Of a DNA stretch of 64,000 nt, positions 56,335 to 64,000 are shown piece after piece; position 1 is the first letter of the stretch, and each line of letters opens with the position of its first letter. The notes under the pieces are model-generated. The model was not told where the DNA came from. It ran no database searches and saw nothing but the letters and a program-made list of their open reading frames with translations. Origin of the DNA: Zoroaster sp. YZ-2022 (Eukaryota > Echinodermata > Asteroidea > Forcipulatida > Zoroasteridae); NCBI GenBank assembly GCA_029582265.1, contig CM055822.1, positions 40,569,067 through 40,633,066 on the forward strand, given 5' to 3'. A program made the translations under genes and the position numbers.

Positions 56335-56516
56335 TTAACCCTTCTGTGACTGCAAGGGTCAACGTCAGTCAAAATGTAGATATACTTGCCAAGGGAAAAA
56401 CCAGTCAAATATGCCCCCTGTGTGCACATTTGGGTCAACAATCAAAACGGGCAGTTGACTGGTTTTGACCACTGTAGCTACTTGCCACTAAAGTTCAGCT
56501 AAAGTAGGAGGGTTAA
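56335..56516. mobile_element. TTAA-type MITE, family B, copy 3, internally deleted
   Basis: It starts TTAACCCTTCTGTGACTGCA and ends AGTAGGAGGGTTAA with TTAA at both edges. Compared with other copies, the middle after GATATACTTGCCAAGGG is missing. Confidence 0.75.
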
Positions 56517-56704
56517 CTGAAGAACTTTTGTCCAAGTCATCAAAGTATAAGCCAGGATTTGGAAACAGGGCGTCCAAATTTGTTATTTAAAAAAAAAACA
56601 GGTCGTCCAAATACTTGTGAATGTGTATTACAAATAAAACACTGCAAGTCATGTCATGTCATGTCAAGTCACAAGTCGGGTCTTTCCAAGTCAAAACAAG
56701 TCAC

Positions 56705-56904
56705 CTTTATTCACATCTGTAGAGCGATCTCCAGCGTGGTACCAGATATCATCCATTAACTGCATCATGTTGCTGAAATGCTCCTTGGTGTTGGCGGGGA
56801 CGGCCGAAACGGCCATCGCCTGAGGCCAATGCTCAACAAGAGGGATGATCATGCGAAGGCGGGTCTCGAGGGCATCCCGGATAAAGGCAGTCGACTTCCT
56901 GCGT
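56705..56904 (-). CDS. COQ9: COQ9 exon 3: lipid-binding core
   Basis: Acceptor CCTCATCTACAG, donor GTGACT. It starts with one base that completes the Lys left by exon 2, then RRKSTAFIRDALETRL, WPQAMAVSAVPAN and MMQLMDDIWYHAGDRSTDVN. The last residues before the donor (NK) depart from the usual NWY, so the donor choice is uncertain. Confidence 0.8.
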
Positions 56905-59900
56905 CTGTAGATGAGGGAATCGGGTGTCATTAATTCAAACTTAACCCCCTTGATATTCTTTGTGGGTAACGGCCTCAATCCTTCAAAATCATCCAATATG
57001 AGTTTTATGGAGGATCCCTACTGCCTCAATCCTTCATCATCAACCCGAAACCAATGAACCATGACTGTGTATAACCCACATAGCACATACATCTCTACAT
57101 GCACAAGTAATGGATTCACACTATGTAAGCTTACAGCATCCTCAATCCTCCAAAATCTCATTCAGCCGTTGTACCTCAATCCTCCATAATCATCCACAAT
57201 TAAATACATGTAAGCCCTCAATCCTCCAAAATCATCCAATAGTTTAATTTCAAACCTGCCTCAATCCTACAAAATCATTCAAGTATTTGGGATGGTTAGG
57301 GTTAAGCCAACCTATAACCAGAAACCAGCGACCTTTTTTGTGCCTTATTGTATGCAGTCCCTTGACATCACTCACTTCCTACCTCCATCTCTTTCCTCTT
57401 CTGCCGTTTCTTCCTGCACCTCCCTCGCAAGCTTCTCGGCCAGCTGGGCGTTGCACTCCCTCACAAAGTGATGGACGAGATCCCCGCCACCACGGGGGAA
57501 CATTCCGTGGGCCACGCCGGGGAAGCCCTCCGCCCTGGCCCCCCTCCGAGAGGGCCTCCACGGACCAGCCGAATGCAGGGACGAATTCCAACGCTGAGTT
57601 GAGGACACGTTGTTTGACCGAGGCTTCAGATTCTTCTTCTTGCTCTTTTGAGGGAGGTTCTTGAGTTTCTTGAAAGTTGCCATTGTTTCCATGTGTTTTG
57701 CTTAAAGGTATACAATTAAGTAATTTTAGATCGTGTCCAATAAAAACACCAGTTTTCAACACTGCCAGACCAGGGGATTCGGGAGGAAATGGAATAGAGG
57801 CAATTAACCTCGGTTAAGTCAAAGGCCAATAAATTTTCCTTCTTATTGTTTGACAGATTCTTATTTATTTGACAGATTGTCCCTTTCTGTTGACATAATT
57901 TTTTTTTCTTCACTTTTCCAAGTTAGTTTGTAACATGAATTATTACTATTTTGTAATATTATTATTGTTATAATTTTCCCTTGTAACTGTTTGTTCATTT
58001 CACATGACAGATTGTCTCTTTCTGTTGACATGACATGCTATTTTCATGTTTCCAAGTTAGTATATATTATATTTAAAATCTAGGGAATAAGGTTAGATTG
58101 AATAGAATAGCCTTTTCATTATTACTATCATTTTTATTTATTTATTATTATTATTATTTAATTTAATTTAATTTAATTTAATTTATTTATTTTTTTAATT
58201 TTTTTGGGGGGGACGGGAAGAAAATAAAACTCACTTGGTTAGGTTGCTATTGTTTGCCCCACAGCATAATGCCTTGGAATCTGCACACCTATGAAAGAAA
58301 GTGTACACCATGTCACACATCACTTGTTTTCAGAAGAGCCCCAAGATCTAAGCAAACGCTGTACTGTAGTCTAAGGCTGTGCCAGGTACCCGGATACCCG
58401 AAACTGTCGTTATCCGGTTCCATTTTTCAGTTCCAATTACCCGCAAATGACTTTCAAAAATTTGGAGTGAACATTCAAGCCACACAAATGGAAGTCTCCA
58501 ATTTGTTGTTAAAATTTTGTGTGTGGGGAATGGGGATTCTATGACTTTTAGTTTGAGTCGTTTTTTTAATATAGAGATGGGAAAACTGTTACAGTAAGTC
58601 CACATTTATTATGACTCTACTTAAACAAGAGAAACTTGTGTTCATATTGGTTATTTTATACATTCGGCATTATTTATGTCTTTTTACAAAATTGTTTAAA
58701 GGTACTGGGTATCCAAAGATTTCCAATTTCGGTTATCCGGTTCCCGAAATAACTGAAAACGCACAGCCTTACTGTAGTCAACAGTTGAAACCATAAAATC
58801 TTTTTTAGGAGATTTGTTTTGGAATTATTTTTTATGTAAGGCATTACATTAACATGCAAATAATAAATACAAAATCAATCACAGCGGTAAATTACTTGTA
58901 AATTTATCGAAGAAATGTACATTTATTTTTTCCTAGTTGAATGGGAAAAATGCCTTTCTAGTGGTCATTTAAAAAAATAATTTAATACTTGGATGGAAAC
59001 ACTGAAGTGAATAAATAAATGTACAATGACACATCTTGAATAAACCATTGCCGGTCAAATAATGGCATCTAAGGACTGTTTCAAAATGCTTTGGTTAATT
59101 TATGTGTCGGTGAAATATCTCTTATGTAGAAAATTAAATTTATTAAATGTAGGCCTAACTAGTAGTACTAGTAATATATAATATTTAAAAAAAAATGTTT
59201 ACAAAAACAAATGGGATATATACAAAGACAATTATGTATTCCTTAACCCTAACCACCCCAAATCCTTCAAAATCCTCCAAGGGACACTTTTTGGGGAAAA
59301 TTCAGCACTGTTGGAAACTGGTACTATCACCTCTTCAAATGGGGCAAAATTACTACCTGGTAAGAAGTACAGGCCATAGGCCTAAGTGCTGAATATGAAA
59401 GATCAACGAAAATGCATGGTGCATTTTGAAGATAAGGGCATGTTTCCAAAAGTACACTGATGGATTTTTTTGAGGATTCAGGAAGGTTCCTAGCCAGAAT
59501 ACCTAGGGGGTTAGGGTTCAGGAAGGTTCTTAGCCAGAATACCTAGGGGGTTAGGGTTATGTGTAATTTAGAAATCACTCACATAATAACAAAATATGCT
59601 GTGTCTATACATGGAAGAGGAATTTTTGTATAACAAAAATAATTTAATGTGTTACAACACCTGTTGAACTTGAAGAGTTTAGTTTATTAAGGCTATTAAA
59701 AGTTTCTCTTTACTGGCTAAAACACACACACACAAAATAAAACACAAAAGTATGTGAACAAAATTAATTAATGCTGCTTTAAAAACATCGCTTCAGAACA
59801 AGAAGATTTTGCTGAGCACATCAAACACTGTCCAAAATACTAAAAGTAAAATATGGGGATGGGTACTCAAGTCTGTGAGAGTGCGGAGGAAGACCGACAC

Positions 59901-60143
59901 GAAGAGCACAGCGCTGCATGCAGGCCATGGCAATGGTCCATTTGGCATTGCAAGGATTTGGAGTCTTCGGTTGGATGGACTAAGTCCTTGGTCACAGCCC
60001 CATCATATGCAAAAAACTTGGTAATTTGGTAATAATTTAAATCGTTATGTACCTTTTCGAGGAAAATGAACTTTGTGTTTGGGTGAAAAAAGAGATCGAA
60101 GCGGTAACCTTGTTACGAAACGAAACTCCCTGTACGCTGCCAT
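56705..60143 (-). CDS. COQ9: COQ9, ubiquinone biosynthesis protein (three exons visible)
   Basis: Exons 60143-60053, 57668-57376 and 56904-56705 join with matching phases. Exon 1 encodes a mitochondrial targeting peptide. Exon 2 carries KQRVLNSALEFVPAFGWSVE and HHFVRECNAQLAEKL. Exon 3 carries FIRDALETRLRMIIPLVEHW and MDDIWYHAGDRSTDVN, all in the order known for COQ9. COQ9 is a matrix lipid-binding protein with a TetR-like fold that presents coenzyme Q intermediates to COQ7 on the inner membrane. A run of six Gs near 57540 holds one G too many: the reading frame and exon phases fit only if it is five. The C-terminal exon(s) (WYT(K/R)R and beyond) were not found to the left. A TTAA-type MITE fills most of intron 2. 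Confidence 0.85.
56941..57305. mobile_element. TTAA-type MITE (family D, copy 4) in COQ9 intron 2
   Basis: TTAACCCCC at 56941 and GGTTAGGGTTAA at 57305 bound a segment made of repeats of CCTCAATCCTCCAAAATCAT (near 56973, 57029, 57175, 57210 and 57251). It starts only 37 bp from the exon 3 acceptor and fills about three quarters of the 471-bp intron. Confidence 0.6.
57376..57668 (-). CDS. COQ9: COQ9 exon 2, with a one-base G-run expansion
   Basis: Acceptor CAACTTTCAAG; donor GTGAGTGATG. The exon begins ETQEPPSKEQEEESEASVKQ. Up to SEG the frame is one, and from GARAEGFPGVAHGMF onward another; the switch lies in the GGGGGG run near 57540. Without one G the exon gives whole codons plus two bases, as exon 3 requires. 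Confidence 0.8.
58137..58200. repeat. AT-rich microsatellite, TTTAA and TTTA units
   Basis: TTATTATTATTATT followed by about six TTTAA units, then TTTATTTA and a T run. It sits in COQ9 intron 1. Confidence 0.85.
58372..58771. mobile_element. hAT-type MITE, copy 3 (400 bp) with perfect duplication
   Basis: TAAGGCTGTGC at the left and GCACAGCCTTA at the right. CTGTAGTC flanks both sides exactly (58364-58371 and 58772-58779), an 8-bp target-site duplication. Subterminal GGTTCCATTTTTCAGTTCC is shared with copy 1. It lies in COQ9 intron 1. Confidence 0.9.
59243..59560. mobile_element. TTAA-CCCTAAC MITE (family D, copy 3)
   Basis: It starts TTAACCCTAACCACCCC, then AAATCCTTCAAAATCCTCC. The right end carries a duplicated unit, GGATTCAGGAAGGTTCCTAG, then CTAGGGGGTTAGGGTT, at 59473 and 59517; the final TTAA has become TTAT. 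It lies in COQ9 intron 1. Confidence 0.65.
60053..60143 (-). CDS. COQ9: COQ9 exon 1: start and mitochondrial presequence
   Basis: ATG at 60143 in CAAGATGGCAGC context. 30 codons: MAAYREFRFVTRLPLRSLFS, then a Lys/His/Arg-rich end with no acidic residue apart from one Glu, as in matrix targeting peptides. Donor GTACAT leaves one G, which exon 2 completes as Glu. Confidence 0.7.
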
Positions 60144-60467
60144 CTTGCTTAGAACGCCCCCAACCGGGATCTATAACTTAGCCCAATATTTTCTTCGTAT
60201 ATGTTTAGATGCAAAGCAATAATCCTCCAACAGTTGTATTACAAGAGATCGTATCTTGTTTTGACCATCTCCTCTACGTAGTTTTAATATCTAGATACTA
60301 TTTCCCATAATAAACTAAAACTCCCATAGCAACCAATGTTAAACACAAAATATTAAAACTCATTAAAAGAGAACTTAGAAGTCCTAGAAATTTTAAAACA
60401 AAAGAAAAAATATTGATTGTCTGACCTTTTATTTTCTTCTCAATTTAATGTGGATAGTCCAGCCGCC

Positions 60468-61311
60468 CGTTATTCTCATCCCATTTAACCACCCTCTACA
60501 GTGAAAACGCCCACAGCTGAAAAACATTCATTTTGGTAAAAGGCCTTACGCTTGAAAACAAATTAAGACCACTTTTTCAGGGCCTAGTGTATCCAAAATA
60601 CTCAAAGTTGGAAGTCAATGACCCTCAGGTCGTGATAATGAACCATTTTTACACAGTCCCTTAAATGAATGGGCCTCAAGGCAGACAAAAGTGAATTTCG
60701 ATGGTTTTTTGTTTCAAGTTTTTTGCTATACACTATATATGCCGGGGTATGGACACCAACACAATTAAAATTGTGAGAAAAAATTTAGACCTAAATATAC
60801 TAATGGGGATGTCTAGTCTGATATAAAAAACATACGAAGGTTTTGTTGGAAGCGATAATTATTGGAGGACATTTTCCATAAATATTGGAGGCGACGATAT
60901 GTTCTCCCGCCCGGGATTTCCGCCCATTTAAAATGAGACACAGCCTACAGTATTCTAGCCGTTTTCTTAAGTCGGCAATACGTTGGCAAAGGGGAAATGT
61001 ATAGTGGTCGGTTTTCTGACATCGGCGGGAAGTCGACAACAGATTGGCCCTAGGGTGCAACCCACTAAATAGAGTGAAAGGTTCACGTGTAGAGGAACTT
61101 TAATGCCCCCATTATTTGGGGAATTATTGTATAAAAATGGTCTAGTATTACGACCTGGTATCCTTGTCTTTCAACTTTGAGGCGAAGCTCTGAAAAAGTG
61201 GCCTAATTTGCTTCCAAGTGTATTTTTTGTTTCACTGAAAATGTATGCTTTTCAGTGCCATGTGCGTTTTCACTAGTGTAGAGGGCGGTTTTCATTGGGA
61301 TGAGAATAACG
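60468..61311. mobile_element. MITE with inverted repeats of about 200 bp
   Basis: The left arm starts CGTTATTCTCATCCCATTTA, then ACCACCCTCTACAGTGAAAA, and continues through CTCAAAGTTGGAAGTCAATG and GGTCGTGATAATGAACCAT. The right arm, about 61105-61311, is the reverse complement of these blocks with moderate divergence. The interior (about 430 bp) is non-coding. It lies between the COQ9 start and the CARF-like gene. Confidence 0.75.
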
Positions 61312-62108
61312 ATGAGAATAATAATTGACGCGGGTCTAGCCTCTGGACAATCCACATTATACTCTGATCTGCAGTGTTATGTTGCAGTGCGCCCTCAAGA
61401 GATATGTAACTTGATTCGATTAGTAACTTTAACTTGTAATTGTGTACATTTGCAACACAGTGTGCTACTGTACTATACTCCGTACTACCAGAAAATTGCA
61501 GTGCTATCATCAAAGCTTGTTTGGTATGAGTTGTTTGTGTAAAAGAAAGGATGGAATGTAGAATCCAGTCGCTACTTGTGCACAATGTCTAGCATGTGTT
61601 TTTAGCAGACGACAAAATGGCCAAACATCTCACTAGATAGTAGACTAGATGTGCATACAAAACATTCATTGCTCAAAATCTGCCAAAATGTCGTTTCCAA
61701 TCATCAGTTGACCACACTTTCCTCTCCTCAAGTGTGTCCTCTATCATCTTTTAAAGGAAAATCTGTGATATTTGTCACATTCCGAGAGAAAAGTGGTGGT
61801 TGTATTCTACATTGTTTCCCAAATGGAAATATACCTAAATTTTAATTTTAAATAACATAAATTGATTCCAAACCTCCTAGTCCTTCTTGACTACATTTTC
61901 CTCTAACAAGTTACTTCAGTTTGTTCTTGTAATGTTAGAAAAGTGGCAGCATCATAATGACTTATTATCATGACATAATTTCATAAATGACTTACTGCAA
62001 TCTCTTCCTCTGCTCTGCCTCTGCCTCTGTCACTGTCAGTTTCACTCAATAGTGTCATATGTAGATTATAGGGGCTTTAAATGTTTTTCTGTTTGTACCA
62101 TTATGCAG
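61312..62108. other. intergenic, or upstream intron of the CARF-like gene
   Basis: No coding signal beyond short open frames. The CARF-like gene's first visible exon follows an acceptor, so part of this stretch is probably its intron. Confidence 0.35.
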
Positions 62109-63573
62109 AAACTTAACCTTTGCAAAAAAATGGATGAGACTTCGGAAACACAAGGTACAATGGACCGTGCTATACAAGTTATAGTACATGCAGGCAACAT
62201 GGAGGACTCGGTGGCATTGCGGGTACACGAGAGTTCAGGCGAGACAACAGATATGCGAGGTGAAACTCACGATGAAGGGTTAGACATCATCAGAGTCATA
62301 GTTACACAAGACGCAGAGGGAGGTCTTGTGGAGCAGTGCGACCCCCAATCATCAAGCTCCGCTCAGGCCGGCTCCTCGGATGCCGTGTCTAACGCTTCAT
62401 TTGACGTTCCACTCTCAGAGCGATTTGGATATGTCTACAGTCTGGCCCAGGCAGAGAAGATCAGGCGGAAATTCGAAATGGATACCAACACATCATAATG
62501 TCGCTGTGAGCAATACAAAATTCAACTTTGGTCAAACAGGTAAATGGATTCAAAATTCACCCAAAACGTGTCTTAATGGAAATCCTCTAAATCTCGAAGC
62601 AATGGGAGACCTTTGAAATGCTGGCAGCAGTGGACTTTATTGGTTCTTTTGCCATGTTTTACTTAATTCTGAGCATCTGTATGATATTGAGAACAATGGA
62701 AAAGAACTGGTAAGTCTACTGCCATCTGGCGTCTCAAAAGTCTTCCATTGTCCACCAATTTGCCACACTGGTCAAAAACAGTCAACAGCTTGTTTGTGTC
62801 TTCAAGAGTAACTTTTTCCCCCCTGGGCCTGGGGGGTAATCTTTTGTCTAGCTGACTGGTTTGACCTGTCTGTTGATTTGCGATGTGTAATTTGACTATT
62901 TTGACCTTCATTAGTGCTTAAAGAGAAAGTTCAACATTGTAAAATACAAATGTTTTTGAGAAAACAATGAAAAACAGTTTTACAAAGATTTGCCAGCTGA
63001 CATGGGGGCCGGGAACGTCTCTCTGCAACTATTCCAACTTGTGAGATTCTCCCTAATATACTTGTCAGAATTTGGTGATAGGAATCATCGCATATACTGG
63101 GAAGAGCCGTTACAGGAGACCCCATCCAAAAGTTCCTTCAGGATGCAATTTGATGGAGTGCCCTTCATCTTGTTGGCTAAGAGAGTTCTGGACTGTCAGC
63201 ATGGCCGAGACTGGCACAAGCATAACAGAGAAAAGAAAAGTGAAAAGGTTTGTATCAGGTCTTTTTGTTTTAATAACTTGGATAATGGACCCACTGCTTC
63301 AAAATATATTTTACTTTTTGTGCAACACATACACATGGGTACCCACATTTGTACTGTACAGTGTCACCTGGTTATTTAACTAGACTTCATGCTAATATAT
63401 TCTGACGGCCAATGATCTCTCTATAGAGAAAGTTTCACAAAAAGCATTTTTTTGAAATTCAGGTCGAGAGAAAAAGGAGAAAGAAACAGCCTCATCGCAG
63501 TCAGGAAACAAGAAAACTCGGATGTCTTGCCAACATTACAATGCGAGAAGTTATCTGCTACACAGACTTCAAG
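62109..63573 (+). CDS. CARF/ALS2CR8-like gene, three exons, runs off the window
   Basis: Exons 62109-62539, 62988-63247 and 63463-63573. Exon 1 follows acceptor CATTATGCAG, has ATG at 62130 (MDETSETQGTMDRAIQVIV) and a Ser-rich stretch, then FGYVYSLAQAEKIRRKFEMD. The frame breaks at TCATAATG near 62498; the next frame (NVAVSNTKFNFGQT) runs to donor GTAAAT. Exon 2 completes that codon and encodes FRMQFDGVPFILLAKRVLDC, then QHGRDWHKHNREKK. Exon 3 is basic, then TRKLGCLANITMREVICYTD. The DGVPF...LDCQxG...KxGCxAxI pattern is what I recall of CARF/ALS2CR8-type proteins, DNA-binding factors with calcium-responsive members. Phases agree at both introns. Function here is inferred only from this motif order. 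Confidence 0.5.
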
Positions 63574-64000
63574 GTACAGGAGTTTTACTATTTGAACAAC
63601 TGATGAATGCTTGTGTACATGTAGATGGCTACGACTGGTACCTAGGCCTCACAGATTTTCTAGAGACCTTTTCTGAAATTGCCACTGCTCACAAATATTT
63701 CCGCCCTACCAACAAAAAAGCATGTCCCTTCTTAGATTCTGAACCCACAAATTTTGTTAAATAAAATTTTGTTAAGTTTTCTCCAGCCTTGTTTTCACTG
63801 AAAGTCACAAGCTTTTAACTTTGCAAATCCTACCCGTGGTTTTACTGGGGGTCCTTACTTCCGAGACCCAATGTGCAGATGACTCATCACTATGCGCTCT
63901 GTGTGGTTCTACAAACACCTTGCACATAATGTTACCACTAGGGAGAAATCCCGCCCGGGTACATAAAGGACTAAATGAAAATTTGTGTTTGAAATTTGCA
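63574..64000. other. intron or downstream sequence of the CARF-like gene
   Basis: After donor GTACAG at 63574 no further exon is clear up to the window end. An 80-codon open frame overlapping exon 3 in another frame has no motif support. Confidence 0.4.

Noticed and set aside
59809..60024. 71-codon plus-strand frame in COQ9 intron 1
   Set aside because: No recognised motif; no convincing splice partners; the minus-strand reading is also inconclusive.
63522..63764. 80-codon plus-strand frame
   Set aside because: Overlaps exon 3 of the CARF-like gene in another frame and crosses its donor; the exon-phase model explains the locus better.

Overview
This window is nuclear DNA from an animal, most likely a marine invertebrate deuterostome such as an echinoderm or hemichordate. 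That placement is inference. It rests on small exons with GT-AG introns, a BEL/Pao retrotransposon, a tRNA-derived SINE, dense MITEs, and a decayed orphan gene of a kind I remember from cnidarian, echinoderm and hemichordate gene sets. There is no bacterial gene organisation.

Layout. 0.4-3.2 kb: a possible first exon, then a decayed copy of the orphan family. 3.3-10 kb: repeats, including a hAT-type MITE with its target-site duplication, an 81-bp tandem repeat, a SINE and a PIF/Harbinger-like element. 10.6-18.6 kb, minus strand: a multi-exon gene with a conserved core of unknown function, a PARP-type BRCT domain and an HMG box. It is followed by a shorter gene starting with a chromo-barrel/Tudor-like domain. 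Both carry frame breaks although the splice sites and phases still fit. 19.3-30.4 kb, plus strand: a UBF (UBTF)-like gene with two HMG boxes and an acidic tail, its introns full of MITEs. 33.8-45 kb, minus strand: an older non-LTR retrotransposon split by a young BEL/Pao element. The BEL LTRs (839 bp each) differ at one position that I found, and the insertion is flanked by CCTTG. 48-54 kb: inverted repeats and MITEs. 54.4-56.1 kb: an unusual array of about ten copies of a 30-bp palindrome. 56.7-60.1 kb, minus strand: COQ9, of which three exons are visible. 62.1-63.6 kb, plus strand: three exons of a gene resembling the CARF/ALS2CR8 family, running off the right edge.

Host functions readable here are rRNA-gene transcription (UBF-like), ubiquinone synthesis (COQ9) and perhaps a transcription factor (CARF-like). 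They show no sign of working together. The most novel item is the BRCT/HMG-box gene and its chromo-barrel neighbour, which may belong to a large, poorly described mobile element or a domesticated derivative. Frame breaks are frequent outside the BEL element, which is open throughout. They could be true decay or leftover long-read indel errors, and raw reads would decide.
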